Notes: generated by a model from the letters alone, not told the origin. A stretch of DNA of 64,000 bases from JASLBX01 sp036374175 (GCA_036374175.1 DASUUH010000049.1:1-64000), one strand, 5' to 3'; positions 42,479 to 52,242 are shown, numbered from the stretch's first letter. Made by a program: numbers and translations.

Positions 42479-42931
42479 TCAGCGGGTGGTTGCGTCCTCT
42501 GCAGTGGCGGCCGCAATCATCGCGTCGATCTGGTCCTCGATCCACGCAACGATCTCAGCGCGGCGCTCCGGAGTCGACAGCTCCGGATCGTCGCTGACGC
42601 TCAGCATCACCCGAACCACGTCGTCCTCGTCGTTGACGTACATCACCCACAGCTCATCGTGCGGGACTGACTGTGAGTGATCGACGGAGGTTGACCACCG
42701 AAGGTAGACCGGCTCACCCGCCGGAGTCGTCGACTCGTCACACGAGCCTCTCTCCCGACCCTTTTCGGTCATCTCGTGACACACGTCGTCGAGGAACACT
42801 CCGGGATGGTCGGGAATCACATCGCGGGTCATCATGATGTACGCGTAGCCGGTCGGTAGCTCGGCTGCATTCTCCGCGTGGGTAGTACTTCCGGCCCGTA
42901 CCCCAAGCGAGTCGTCTCCGGCGGCGCCCAA
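42479..42931 (-). CDS. Hypothetical protein, about 150 aa
   Basis: The frame starts at TTG 42931, with no good ATG. Conserved-looking parts are YAYIMMTRDVIPDHPGVFLD, VDHSQSVPHDELWVMYVND and TPERRAEIVAWIEDQIDAMI. It has Cys residues (DDVCHE, GSCDES) that could form a disulfide. The 5' end is unclear: an overlapping frame upstream (EFRDSMSAASRRLVDALGSG) might be the true N-terminus with a frameshift. I do not recognise a family. Confidence 0.5.
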   Translation of the reverse strand: MGAAGDDSLGVRAGSTTHAENAAELPTGYAYIMMTRDVIPDHPGVFLDDVCHEMTEKGRERGSCDESTTPAGEPVYLRWSTSVDHSQSVPHDELWVMYVNDEDDVVRVMLSVSDDPELSTPERRAEIVAWIEDQIDAMIAAATAEDATTR

Positions 42932-43212
42932 CCGCTGCCAAGAGCATCGACAAGGCGCCGGCTGGCTGCCGACATGCTGTCACGGAACTCCTTGACCTCG
43001 CGCCGCTGCAAACTCGGTGAACTCCGCATCTGCCGGCATGCTGACTCCGTTCGTCGTCCTCGCCCTCAATGACGCGTCAGCACACCAATCGCGTTACAGC
43101 GCTGGGGCGCAACTGCTCCAGCCAAGGCGTGGCTGAGGATGTTATGCCGCCGATGCCCCATCCACCCGCGAGAGCGCCCACACGGCCCGAACGAGTGCGG
43201 CAGACTCGCCTC

Positions 43213-44721
43213 ATGGCACCGCTCGACCTCAACACCCCCGTCGGTATCGTCGGGGCCGGCACGATGGGTGCCGGCATCGCGCAGGTGGCCGGCGTGGCTG
43301 GCCACCAGGTTCGGATCCATGACGACATTCCAGGCGTGGCGGCCGAAGCGATAGACCGGATTCAGCGGCAGTTGACGAGGTTGGCCGACAAGGGCCGACT
43401 GGACGCCCGCACAGCAGAACGTGCCGGCGCCGCGCTGACCGCCGTCGGCTCGATCACCGACCTGGCCGGCTGCGGCTTGGTCGTCGAAGCGATCGTCGAA
43501 GACTTGACGGCCAAGCAAGAGCTGTTCACGCGACTGGAGACGGTGTGCGGTCCCGACGCCATTCTCGCGAGCAACACCTCGTCGCTTTCCATCACCGACA
43601 TCGCTGCCGACCTCGAAAGCCCGGAACGAGTGGCCGGGCTGCATTTCTTCAACCCGGCTCCGCTCCTTCCGCTGGTCGAGGTTGTTCGCGGCGAAGCGAC
43701 CAGTCAGGCGATTGCCGACGTGCTGTCGGACACCGCCGCGGCGTGGGGTAAACAGCCGGTGCAGTGCACGTCGACGCCCGGCTTCATCGTCAACCGGGTT
43801 GCCCGTCCGTACTACGCGGAGGCGTTCCGTCTCCTCAGCGAAGACGTCATCGACCCGCCAACGCTCGATGCCGTCCTTCGCGAAGCCGGCGGTTTCCGGA
43901 TGGGTCCGTGCGAGCTGACCGATCTGATCGGGCAGGACATCAACGCAGCCGTCACGCGCAGTGTGTGGAAGGCGTTCGATCGCGATCCGCGCTTCGAGCC
44001 GTCCGAGTTTCAGGACGCGATGGTGGCCGCCGGTCGGCTGGGCCAGAAGTCTGGCGGTGGCTTCTACGAAGGCACGAGCAAACCCGAGCCGGCAACCGCC
44101 GGGCCGTGCCCGCAGCCGGACCATGTGACCGTCAACGGTGGCGGCGGGCCGTTGGAAGCGCTGGTGCAACGGCTGGAGCGATCCACCGTCCTGGTGCGCC
44201 GCTCACGTGACTTCGGCCCGATCCGGATCAGGCCGGCTGACGACGTCGTGATGCAGCTGACCGACGGCCGTACCGCTGCCCAGGTCACGGCAGAAACCGG
44301 GCAGACCACGATCGTTATCGACCTCGCTCTCGACTTCGCCACGGCGCAGCGGATCGCCATCGCCGCACCCGTCGGGGCTCCACCGCCGGCAGTCGAGGTG
44401 GCGGCCGGCTGCCTGCAAGCGGCCGGCGCCGACGTGACCGTGCTGGCCGACACACCAGGCCTGGTCGTCGCGCGGACGGTGGCGATGCTCGCGGCTTTCG
44501 GCTCGGACGCCGTCGCGGCCGGCGTCGCAAGTGCCCAGGACGTCGACACGGCGATGCGGCTCGGCGTGAACTACCCACGCGGGCCGGTCGAGTGGGGCGA
44601 GGACCTCGGCTGGGACTGGGTCGTGGGCGTGCTCGACGCGCTGAGTGCGCTCGACGCCCGTAGATACCGCGTCCCCGAGCACCTTTGCCAGCCGGCCCCC
44701 GAAGCCGCCAACAATGGCTGA
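43213..44721 (+). CDS. 3-hydroxyacyl-CoA dehydrogenase (PaaH type)
   Basis: The 502-residue NAD enzyme has the Rossmann motif VGIVGAGTMGAGIAQVAG (10-27), the catalytic region LASNTSSLSITDIAA and GLHFFNPAPLLPLVEVVRGE, and STPGFIVNRVARPYYAEAFR. Two 3HCDH C-terminal domains follow, the second with LGVNYPRGPVEWGEDLG. That two-domain length (about 500) matches PaaH/PaaC-type enzymes. The last 8 bases overlap the PaaI gene, and paaN and a thiolase are adjacent, so a phenylacetate role is likely but generic beta-oxidation is possible. ATG 43213. Confidence 0.9.
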   Translation: MAPLDLNTPVGIVGAGTMGAGIAQVAGVAGHQVRIHDDIPGVAAEAIDRIQRQLTRLADKGRLDARTAERAGAALTAVGSITDLAGCGLVVEAIVEDLTAKQELFTRLETVCGPDAILASNTSSLSITDIAADLESPERVAGLHFFNPAPLLPLVEVVRGEATSQAIADVLSDTAAAWGKQPVQCTSTPGFIVNRVARPYYAEAFRLLSEDVIDPPTLDAVLREAGGFRMGPCELTDLIGQDINAAVTRSVWKAFDRDPRFEPSEFQDAMVAAGRLGQKSGGGFYEGTSKPEPATAGPCPQPDHVTVNGGGGPLEALVQRLERSTVLVRRSRDFGPIRIRPADDVVMQLTDGRTAAQVTAETGQTTIVIDLALDFATAQRIAIAAPVGAPPPAVEVAAGCLQAAGADVTVLADTPGLVVARTVAMLAAFGSDAVAAGVASAQDVDTAMRLGVNYPRGPVEWGEDLGWDWVVGVLDALSALDARRYRVPEHLCQPAPEAANNG

Positions 44722-45148
44722 CGACGCCGGCCTGTCGCCGCAGGCGCTGGCCGAGCGGTCCGCGGCGGCCATGTGGGCGCAGGACGCTGCTTCTCAAGCT
44801 ATGGGCATGTCCCTGGACGAGGTCCGGCCGGGATACGCGCGGTTGACCATGCGCGTACGGGACGACATGGTCAACGGCCACCGGATCTGCCATGGCGGGC
44901 TCGTCTTCGCGCTCGCCGATTCGGCGTTCGCGTTTGCGTGCAACTCCTACGGGCCGGTGACTGTCGCCCAGGACTGCGACATCGTGTTCGTCCTTCCCGC
45001 TCGACTCGGCGACGTGCTGACCGCGGAGGCGATCGAGCGCCATCGCTACGGGCGGAACGGAATCTACGACGTCACAGTGCGCCGCGACGCTGAGGTCGTC
45101 GCCGAGTTCAGAGGACGCTCGCGCGAACTCCGCGACCGAAACGTGTGA
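44714..45148 (+). CDS. paaI: Phenylacetate-pathway thioesterase PaaI
   Basis: The 144-residue hotdog thioesterase has MVNGHRICHGGLVFALADSA, FACNSYGPVTVAQDCDIVF and ERHRYGRNGIYDVTV, matching PaaI, which hydrolyses stalled phenylacetyl-CoA intermediates to release CoA. ATG 44714 overlaps the 3' end of the dehydrogenase gene by eight bases. The next gene is a thiolase, 23 bases away. Confidence 0.9.
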   Translation: MADDAGLSPQALAERSAAAMWAQDAASQAMGMSLDEVRPGYARLTMRVRDDMVNGHRICHGGLVFALADSAFAFACNSYGPVTVAQDCDIVFVLPARLGDVLTAEAIERHRYGRNGIYDVTVRRDAEVVAEFRGRSRELRDRNV

Positions 45149-45171
45149 CACCAGCACGTTAGGCTGGTGGC

Positions 45172-46389
45172 GTGACGACAGAGGCATACCTGGTCGACGG
45201 CGTACGCACGCCGATTGGTCGGTACGGTGGCGCGCTGGCGGCCGTGCGTCCCGACGATCTCGCTGCGCACGTACTGCGGGCACTGACAGCCAGGCACGAC
45301 GGCGTCGACCCGGCCGCAGTGGACGAGGTAGTGCTCGGCTGCGCCAACCAGGCCGGCGAAGACAACCGCAACGTCGCCCGGATGGCCGTGCTGCTGGCCG
45401 GCCTGCCCGATTCCGTGCCGGCGGTCACCGTCAACCGGTTGTGCGGCTCAGGCATGGACGCGCTGGGCTACGCGGCCCGGATGATCCGGTCCGGGGAGGC
45501 CGACGTCGTCATCGCCGGTGGTGTCGAGTCGATGTCGCGCGCACCGCTCGTCATGCCCAAGTCCGAGGGCCCGTACGACCGCGGTCAGGCCAGGATCTAC
45601 GACACCACGCTCGGCTGGCGATTCATCAATTCCGCACTGGAAGAGCAGTACGGCACCGAATCGATGGCCGAGACCGCGGAGAACGTGGCCGACGAGTACG
45701 GCGTGAGCCGAGCCGACGAGGACGCGTTCGCGCTGCGCAGCCAGGAGCGGGCCGCCAAGGCGATCGCCTCGGGCCGGCTGGCCGCCGAGATTGTGCCCGT
45801 CAGCGTGCCCCAACGGCGAGGCGCTCCCACCGTCGTCGACACGGACGAGCATCCCCGCGAGACGTCCCTCGACAAGCTTGCCGCCCTGCGCCCGGTCGTG
45901 CGAGACGGCGGAACTGTCACCGCCGGAAACGCGTCCGGCATCAACGACGGTGCGGCCGCGATGCTCGTCATGAGTGGGGCGGCGATCGAGCGCTACGGCG
46001 CGACCCCGCTGGCCAGGATCGCGGGACTGGCGACCGCCGGTGTGCCGCCTCGAGTGATGGGCGTCGGTCCGGTACCTGCAACGCGCAAGCTGCTCGGCCG
46101 GTTCGGTCTCGACGCGCACGATACGCAGGCGATCGGTGTCGTCGAACTGAACGAGGCGTTCGCTGCGCAGTCGCTGGCCTGCCTGCGTGAGTTCGGCATC
46201 CCCGACGACGCGGAGCACGTGAACCCCAACGGCGGGGCGATCGCGCTCGGTCATCCGCTGGGCATGAGCGGTGCGCGAATTGCCCTCACGGCCGCACTCG
46301 AGATGCGCCAGCGCGGTGTCCGCCGCGCGCTGGCCACAATGTGCATCGGCGTCGGGCAAGGCATCGCCACGCTGCTCGAACGACCCTGA
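45172..46389 (+). CDS. Acetyl-CoA acyltransferase/3-oxoadipyl-CoA thiolase-like
   Basis: The 405-residue thiolase has active Cys 91 in TVNRLCGSGMDALGYAARMI, GGVESMSRAPLVMPKS, and the C-terminal His in NPNGGAIALGHPLGMSGAR and Cys in TMCIGVGQG. Length and GVESMSRAPLVM fit PaaJ/PcaF thiolases that cut 3-oxoadipyl-CoA to succinyl- and acetyl-CoA. The GTG start is used. It closes a set with the dehydrogenase and PaaI. Confidence 0.85.
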   Translation: MTTEAYLVDGVRTPIGRYGGALAAVRPDDLAAHVLRALTARHDGVDPAAVDEVVLGCANQAGEDNRNVARMAVLLAGLPDSVPAVTVNRLCGSGMDALGYAARMIRSGEADVVIAGGVESMSRAPLVMPKSEGPYDRGQARIYDTTLGWRFINSALEEQYGTESMAETAENVADEYGVSRADEDAFALRSQERAAKAIASGRLAAEIVPVSVPQRRGAPTVVDTDEHPRETSLDKLAALRPVVRDGGTVTAGNASGINDGAAAMLVMSGAAIERYGATPLARIAGLATAGVPPRVMGVGPVPATRKLLGRFGLDAHDTQAIGVVELNEAFAAQSLACLREFGIPDDAEHVNPNGGAIALGHPLGMSGARIALTAALEMRQRGVRRALATMCIGVGQGIATLLERP

Positions 46390-46436
46390 GCTGAAAATCG
46401 GACGCATACCTGCAGTAATGCCGGGTATGTGCGCTC

Positions 46437-47348
46437 ATGACGGCCGGAAGCGTCACCGACTCGCGTCGGGCCGCCCACACTGACCAGGCCGGCGAGAGAT
46501 CCCGCCGCCCGGGGCGGTTCGCGACGTTGAAGCAAGCGTGGGTGGCAGCGAGGGAAGACCGACTGCCGCTCGTCGCAGCGGGCGTGGCTTTCTACGCGTT
46601 TTTGTCGATCGTTCCGGCACTGGTCGCTGCGGTACTGATATATGGGCTGGTCAGCGATCCTGCACAGGTCACAGAACAGGTGGAGACGTACGCGTCGGCA
46701 TTGCCGTCGAGTGCCCAGAATCTGCTCAGTGAGCAGATGTCCACTCTGGCCGAGATGCCGCGCCAGTCGTTGAGCATCGGATTAGTAATCGCCCTGGCCA
46801 TCGCGTTGTGGTCAGCATCCAATGGAACGGCCAACATGATCATGGCCGTCAATCACGCCTACGGCGGCGAGCAGGAACGCGGATTCGTCAAACGCAGAGC
46901 GATGGGGCTGCTGTTCACGTTGGGTGCCATCATCTTCGTGGTGACCGCGGTGGCTTTGGTGGCCGCGGTTCCGGCCATTCTCAACGCGCTCAACTTGCCC
47001 GGCTGGGTCAACGTCCTGGTCCAGATCGCGCGCTGGATCGCCCTCGTGTTGGCCGTCGTGACGGCACTCAGTGTGCTGTATCGCTGGGCACCCGAACATG
47101 GCTCCGGCCGCTGGAAGTGGCTGTCGTTCGGTGCCATCGTGGCGACGCTCATCTGGATCGTCGTATCGGTCGGCTTCTCGGTGTACGTCGACAACTTCGG
47201 CAATTACGCGCAGACGTACGGGTCGCTCGCCGGCGTGGCCGTCCTCCTGCTGTGGCTGTGGCTCAGCACCTACGCCGCACTGTTCGGTGCTGAGATCAAC
47301 GCGGAAAACCTCCGCCACCGTGAACCTGAGCCCGCCGACGAGCGGTAA
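46437..47348 (+). CDS. YihY/BrkB-family membrane protein
   Basis: The 303-residue protein has six hydrophobic segments. Signatures are REDRLPLVAAGVAFYAFLSI, VPALVAAVLIYGLVSDP, GIALWSASNGTANMIMAVNH in the form ALWSASNGTANMIMAVNHAY, and GSLAGVAVLLLWLWLSTYAA. Members are inner-membrane proteins, once mistaken for RNase BN, of uncertain transport function. It is convergent with the E2 gene. Confidence 0.9.
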   Translation: MTAGSVTDSRRAAHTDQAGERSRRPGRFATLKQAWVAAREDRLPLVAAGVAFYAFLSIVPALVAAVLIYGLVSDPAQVTEQVETYASALPSSAQNLLSEQMSTLAEMPRQSLSIGLVIALAIALWSASNGTANMIMAVNHAYGGEQERGFVKRRAMGLLFTLGAIIFVVTAVALVAAVPAILNALNLPGWVNVLVQIARWIALVLAVVTALSVLYRWAPEHGSGRWKWLSFGAIVATLIWIVVSVGFSVYVDNFGNYAQTYGSLAGVAVLLLWLWLSTYAALFGAEINAENLRHREPEPADER

Positions 47349-47393
47349 TCGCGGGCCGCTTCTGCGCGCCGGTGGTGAAGCATGCAGGGGACG

Positions 47394-48791
47394 TTATCCC
47401 CACACCAGCGCGTGGGCAGGGTCTTCCAGCAGAGCAGCCACGTCGGCGAGGAACCGCGACCCCTGCTCTCCATCGACCAGACGGTGATCGAAGGACAACC
47501 CGAGCGTGGTGACCCACCGCGGCTTGACCTTGCCCTTGTGCACCCACGGCTGCTGCTTGATCGCCCCGAAAGCCATGATCACCGCCTCGCCGGGCGGCAG
47601 AATCGGCGTCCCGGTGTCGACTCCGAACACTCCCACGTTCGTGATCGACATCGTCCCGCCCATCATGTCGGCGGGCGGTGTCTTGCCCTCACGTGCAGTC
47701 GCCGCCAACTCGTTGATCGCCACGGCGAGTTCGCGCAGCGACAACTGGTCGGCGTCCTTGATGTTCGGGACGACCAATCCGCGGGGTGTGGCCGCGGCGA
47801 TACCAAGGTTGACGTACCGCTGCATGACGATCTCGCCGGCGTCTTCGTCCCATCGGGCGTTGACGTCCGGCGTCCGCCGTGCCGCGATGCACATCGCCCG
47901 GGCCAGCACGGCCAGCGGAGACAGCTTGACGTCGCGGAATTCCCGCGACTCTCGAAGCCGGTCGATCAGCCGCACCGTCCGCGTGACGTCGACCGTGATG
48001 AACTCGGTGACGTGCGGCGCGGTGAACGCAGACTTCGCCACGTTCGCCGCCGTCATCTTGCGCACCGAACGGATTGCGATGCGCTCCTCGCGTGGCAGAC
48101 CGTCCCACCCGTCGCCGGTGCGGACCTGCCGGGCTGGAGCGGCCGGTGCAACGCCCGACGCTGCGGCCTGGACGTCGTCCCGCGTGATAGTCCCACCCGG
48201 GCCGGACGGCGTCACGATGCGGAGGTCCACTCCGAGGTCCTTGGCCAGTTTGCGGACTGGCGGCTTGGCGAGCACGCGCACGTTCTGCGGGACGGCGCCG
48301 GTCGCATCATGGTCGGCCTTAGCGGTCGGCGGTTGTGCGGCCTCAGCCGCCACGGGCTCTGGTTCGGCCGAGAACGCCGCCGAAACCGCAGCCTCCGCGG
48401 CCTTGCGAGGACGGCGCTTGGCCGAGGTCGACCGGGGGCCGTATCCCACCAGGACGGCTTGCCGCTCCTCGGCCGGCTTCTCGCCCTGCTCCGCCGGCTG
48501 CGGTACGAGGTCCTCGCCCCCGCCACCGGTCTCAGCCGGTTTGGCCGGAGCAGCGCCAGTGCCGACCGAGATGATCGGGGTACCGACCGGGACGGTCGTA
48601 CCCTCCTCGACGAGGAGGTCCTCGACCACGCCGGCATACGGTGATGGCAACTCGACGAGCGATTTGGCCGTCTCGATCTCGACGATGACGTCGTTGACCT
48701 TGATGGTGTCGCCCGGCTTGACCTTCCACGAGACGATCTCAGCCTCAGTCAGGCCTTCCCCGACGTCGGGGAGCTTGAACACCTGGCTCAT
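47394..48791 (-). CDS. Dihydrolipoamide acyltransferase E2 of a 2-oxoacid dehydrogenase
   Basis: The 465-residue protein has a lipoyl domain (1-75) with the lipoyl-lysine K43 in VEIETAKSLVELPSP, an Ala/Pro/Glu-rich linker, a peripheral-subunit binding domain (VRVLAKPPVRKLAKDLGVDL, TPSGPGGTITRDDVQ) and the catalytic domain with SFDHRLVDGEQGSRFL (His and Asp active-site motif). It ends the E1alpha-E1beta-E2 operon. Whether the complex uses pyruvate or branched-chain oxoacids is not clear by eye; this gene order is common for BCKDH. Confidence 0.9.
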   Translation of the reverse strand: MSQVFKLPDVGEGLTEAEIVSWKVKPGDTIKVNDVIVEIETAKSLVELPSPYAGVVEDLLVEEGTTVPVGTPIISVGTGAAPAKPAETGGGGEDLVPQPAEQGEKPAEERQAVLVGYGPRSTSAKRRPRKAAEAAVSAAFSAEPEPVAAEAAQPPTAKADHDATGAVPQNVRVLAKPPVRKLAKDLGVDLRIVTPSGPGGTITRDDVQAAASGVAPAAPARQVRTGDGWDGLPREERIAIRSVRKMTAANVAKSAFTAPHVTEFITVDVTRTVRLIDRLRESREFRDVKLSPLAVLARAMCIAARRTPDVNARWDEDAGEIVMQRYVNLGIAAATPRGLVVPNIKDADQLSLRELAVAINELAATAREGKTPPADMMGGTMSITNVGVFGVDTGTPILPPGEAVIMAFGAIKQQPWVHKGKVKPRWVTTLGLSFDHRLVDGEQGSRFLADVAALLEDPAHALVWG

Positions 48792-48804
48792 GCTCGCACC
48801 TCCC

Positions 48805-49785
48805 TCAGTACGCCAGCAGGCGGTCGACGGAGTCGAGCACCCGGTCCAGGTCGGGCAGGTACTCCTCCTCGACCCGGGCCGGCGGATATGGGGTGTCATA
48901 CCCGGTGACCCGGGCAACCGGCGCCTCGAGCGAGTAGAAACACTCCTCCGTGACGCTCGCCGCGATCTCGGCCCCGATGCCGAGCGTCCGCTGTGCCTCG
49001 TGCACCACGACGCAGCGGCCGGTCTTGCGCACCGATTCGTAGACCGTGGTCAGGTCGAGGGGTGACAACGAGCGCAGATCGATGACTTCGATCGAGCGGC
49101 CCTCCTCAGCGGCCGCGGCGGCAGCGTCCAGGCACGTCTTGACCATAGGTCCGTACGCCAGAACGGTCGCATCGGTGCCGGACGCGACGACGCGCGCCTT
49201 TTCGAGCGGACGATCCGGCAAGCCTTCGGTGTCCACCTCGGCCTTATCCCAGTAGCGCCGCTTCGGCTCGAAGAACAGCACCGGATCGTCCAGCTGAATC
49301 GCCTGTTGGATCATCCAGTACGCGTCGACCGCGTTGGAGACCGACACCACCTTGAGGCCGGGCGTGTGCGCAAAGTAGCCCTCCGGGCTTTCACTGTGGT
49401 GCTCGACCGCGCCAATTCCTCCGCCGTACGGAATTCGGATCACGATCGGGACGCGTAATCGGCCACCGGACCGGAAGTGCATCTTGGCGACCTGGGACAC
49501 GATTTGGTCGTACGCCGGGAACACGAAACCGTCGAACTGGATCTCGCAAACCGGCCGGTAGCCGCGCAGCGCCAGACCAACGGCGGTGCCGACGATGCCG
49601 GACTCGGCCAGTGGCGTGTCGATTACCCGGTCTTCGCCGAAGTCCTTCTGCAGGCCGTCCGTGATCCGGAAAACGCCGCCGAGCTTGCCGACGTCCTCAC
49701 CCATGACCAAGACCTTGTCGTCCGCTTCCATAGCCCGGCGGAGGCCGGCGTTGATCGCCTTGCCAAGAGGCATTGTCGTGGTCAT
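48805..49785 (-). CDS. 2-oxoacid dehydrogenase E1 component, beta subunit
   Basis: The 326-residue protein matches the transketolase-C type E1beta: KVLVMGEDVGKLGGVFRITD, PLAESGIVGTAVGLALRGYR, EIQFDGFVFPAYDQIVSQVA, RIPYGGGIGAVEHHSESPEG and SIEVIDLRSLSPLD. The ATG overlaps the E1alpha stop (ATGA). It makes the alpha2beta2 E1 that decarboxylates the 2-oxoacid. Confidence 0.9.
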   Translation of the reverse strand: MTTTMPLGKAINAGLRRAMEADDKVLVMGEDVGKLGGVFRITDGLQKDFGEDRVIDTPLAESGIVGTAVGLALRGYRPVCEIQFDGFVFPAYDQIVSQVAKMHFRSGGRLRVPIVIRIPYGGGIGAVEHHSESPEGYFAHTPGLKVVSVSNAVDAYWMIQQAIQLDDPVLFFEPKRRYWDKAEVDTEGLPDRPLEKARVVASGTDATVLAYGPMVKTCLDAAAAAAEEGRSIEVIDLRSLSPLDLTTVYESVRKTGRCVVVHEAQRTLGIGAEIAASVTEECFYSLEAPVARVTGYDTPYPPARVEEEYLPDLDRVLDSVDRLLAY

Positions 49786-50933
49786 CGTGCCTCCTCGTCG
49801 GCAAACGACTCCAGGTATGCGGCCATCTCGTCGCGCTGCGCGACGAGCGCCGGGGTCGGCTCCACGTACACGTGATCGAAGATCGAGATCGGCGTTGGAT
49901 CCGGCATCGACCGGCACGCGGACCGCAAGTGCTCGGCGAGTTCTTCAGCCTCGGTGTCAATCGACGCGAAGAAATCCTGATCGGCCGCACCGGACCGGGT
50001 GAGATACGCCTTGACGCGCTCGATCGGGTCCTTCAGCTTCCAGTGCTCGAGTTCGGACGCCGACCGGTACCGGGTCGGGTCATCGGTGGTGGTGTGGGCA
50101 CCCATCCGGTAGGTAAACGCCTCGATCATCGTCGGGCCTTCACCGTCCCGAGCCCACTGCAACGCCTGCCGGGTCACCGCGAGACAGGCCAGCACGTCAT
50201 TGCCGTCAACACGAGTTCCCGGGAAGCCGAATCCGGCTGCGCGCTTGTACAGCGGTACCCGGCTTTGCCGTTCAAGTGGCTCGGAGATCGCCCACTGGTT
50301 GTTCTGGCAGAAGAACACGACGGGAGCGTTGAACACCCCGGCCCAGATGAACGACTCGTTGACGTCGCCCTGGCTACTGGCACCGTCACCGAAGTAGGCG
50401 ATCACCGCGGTGTCGCGATCCGGGTCTCCGGTCCCGACCACGCCGTCACGCTGCACTCCCATCGCGTAACCCGTGGCGTGCAGCGTCTGGGCGCCGACGA
50501 CGATCGTGTAGAGGTGGAAGTTGTTCTCACGTGGGTCCCAGCTGCCCTGGTCGACACCGCGGAACAGGCCCAACAACGACGCCGGATCGACGCCGCGGCA
50601 CCAGGCCACTCCGTGTTCGCGGTACGTGGGGAATACGTGGTCCTGCGGGCGCAGTGCTCGGGCCGAACCGACTTGGGCGGCTTCCTGGCCGAGCAGCGAT
50701 GCCCACAGGCCCAGCTCGCCATGCCGCTGGAGAGCAACGGCCTCGGTGTCGACCCGCCGCGCGAGAACCAGGTCACGGTAGAAGCCACGGATGTCGTCAT
50801 CCGTGACGTCGGCGATCAGTGGGTCGTACTCCTCACTGGCGACGCGCTCACCTTCCGGAGTGAGCAGCTGAACCAGTGGGTGGTCGCTATCGGGGGGCGG
50901 TCCGGCCGCCGTCCCGGGTGTTTCGACGGTCAT
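49782..50933 (-). CDS. 2-oxoacid dehydrogenase E1 component, alpha subunit
   Basis: The 383-residue subunit binds thiamine diphosphate through GDGASSQGDVNESFIWAG and FFCQNNQWAIS (GDG-N motif). Other conserved parts are FPTYREHGVAWCRGVDP and EAFTYRMGAHTTTDDPTRYR with the phosphorylation-loop region. ATG 50933 has GGAG upstream. It is the first gene of the operon; the 337-base upstream region separates it from the divergent thioesterase gene. The substrate is pyruvate or branched-chain oxoacids. Confidence 0.9.
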   Translation of the reverse strand: MTVETPGTAAGPPPDSDHPLVQLLTPEGERVASEEYDPLIADVTDDDIRGFYRDLVLARRVDTEAVALQRHGELGLWASLLGQEAAQVGSARALRPQDHVFPTYREHGVAWCRGVDPASLLGLFRGVDQGSWDPRENNFHLYTIVVGAQTLHATGYAMGVQRDGVVGTGDPDRDTAVIAYFGDGASSQGDVNESFIWAGVFNAPVVFFCQNNQWAISEPLERQSRVPLYKRAAGFGFPGTRVDGNDVLACLAVTRQALQWARDGEGPTMIEAFTYRMGAHTTTDDPTRYRSASELEHWKLKDPIERVKAYLTRSGAADQDFFASIDTEAEELAEHLRSACRSMPDPTPISIFDHVYVEPTPALVAQRDEMAAYLESFADEEAR

Positions 50934-51270
50934 CGCGTCTCCTTCACGTCGTGCGGCCCTGCGGGATCTCCGCCAGTAGGCCGTCGTGCCGCGGCTGGTA
51001 GTCGACACCGGCGCACTGTGGGTGGGTGACCGGGGTCGCGCGTCAGCGGCCGGCGCGCCGACCGCTCGTAGGTTGTTGACGTTCACGGTACAGAGTACGG
51101 CGGCGCTCGTGGCGCCAGACCCGGGTACAAACCGGTCACTTCGCAGTTGGCCGGTACCGACAAGTAGCAGGCCGTCCACGTACCGCGGGCCGACCCCTCC
51201 GACGTTCGATGACGCTGGCACCCCACCGTCCATTGAGCGCTGCTGCCCGGGCTGGTTAGGGTGGCGGACC
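50934..51270. other. Divergent promoter region, no gene
   Basis: 337 bases between the E1alpha start and the thioesterase start. The open frame running through it has no coding character. It holds the promoters for both units. An imperfect palindrome ACGGTACAGAGTACGG (around 51086-51101) and TTGACG just upstream are visible, but I cannot place a -10 element convincingly. Confidence 0.4.
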
Positions 51271-52068
51271 GTGGGTGACTTCAGCGACGCCACCGCCGTC
51301 CGCCAGCTCGAGCCCGGCCACTATGCCGCTGAGATCGACGGAGGCTGGTCCGTCGGCGAGGTACCCAACGGCGGGTATCTGCTGGCCCTGGTCATGCGCG
51401 CTTTCCTCACCGAATCGAGCCAGCCGCACCCGGTTGCGACCAACGCCCAGTTCCTAGTGCCCCCGAAGGCTGGGCCGGCCACCATCCGGGTCGAGACGCT
51501 GCGCGTCGGCCGTACGACCGGAACGCTCCACGCGACGTTGATCCAGGACGGCACGCCGCTGATGCATGTGACCGCCACCACCGGCGACCTGGATCCCCGA
51601 TCCGTCCCAGAGTGGAGCGGGCCGACTCCTGAACCGGTCGCAGACCTGGACGATTGTGTGCACGCCCGCGTCGACCTGCCTGATGGCACCCACGTCGGAC
51701 TGCTCGAGCACGTCGACCTTCGACTCGATCCACAGACGCTCGGCTGGTTCTCCGGCCGGCCGGCAGGTTCACTCGCGATGCGGGGTCACCTGCGGCTCAT
51801 GGACGGCAGCCAACCCGACCCGCTGGTCCTCGCCCTTGCCGTGGACGCGCTGCCTCCCACTGTCTTCGGCCTGGGCCGGCTGGGCTGGGCGCCCACCGTC
51901 CAGTTGTCGCTGCTCAACAGGGCGCTGCCGGCGGCCGGCTGGCTGACGGTGTACCTGCGCGGACGCCTGCTGCGGGACGAGTGGTTCGACGAGGAGGCTG
52001 AGGTGTACGACGCCAACGGCGACCTGGTCGCACAGTCGCAGCAACTCGCCCGCGTCAGGGTCGCCTAG
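51271..52068 (+). CDS. Thioesterase-family protein, double hotdog
   Basis: The 265-residue protein from GTG 51271 has VGEVPNGGYLLALVMRAFLT in its N-terminal hotdog, and TNAQFLVPPKAGPATIRVET and HATLIQDGTPLMHVTATTGD, followed by a second hotdog (GHLRLMDGSQPDPLVLALAV) of the TesB type. It would hydrolyse an acyl-CoA. The 5' part of the open frame upstream is dropped because it lacks thioesterase features. Confidence 0.8.
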   Translation: MGDFSDATAVRQLEPGHYAAEIDGGWSVGEVPNGGYLLALVMRAFLTESSQPHPVATNAQFLVPPKAGPATIRVETLRVGRTTGTLHATLIQDGTPLMHVTATTGDLDPRSVPEWSGPTPEPVADLDDCVHARVDLPDGTHVGLLEHVDLRLDPQTLGWFSGRPAGSLAMRGHLRLMDGSQPDPLVLALAVDALPPTVFGLGRLGWAPTVQLSLLNRALPAAGWLTVYLRGRLLRDEWFDEEAEVYDANGDLVAQSQQLARVRVA

Positions 52069-52242
52069 TCGGCGCCGCAAGGCGGCCAGGACCGCTCGGG
52101 CGGGCCTGGCAGGCCGCACGCGCGTAGCATCAAAACGGCGATGGCGGCATGTCGCTGCTCAACGGCCGAAATCCGCTGTTCTTGAGGCGTCCCGGCGCCG
52201 CACAATAGACAGTGGTGTCAGTATCGAAGTGTTAGGACGGTC

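Noticed and set aside
47382..48644. Long plus-strand open frame (420 codons) over the E2 gene
   Set aside because: Antisense to a well-identified dihydrolipoamide acyltransferase with intact motifs.
49773..51029. Long plus-strand open frame (418 codons) over the E1alpha gene
   Set aside because: Antisense to the identified E1alpha; no domain, only Arg/Asp/Val-rich composition.
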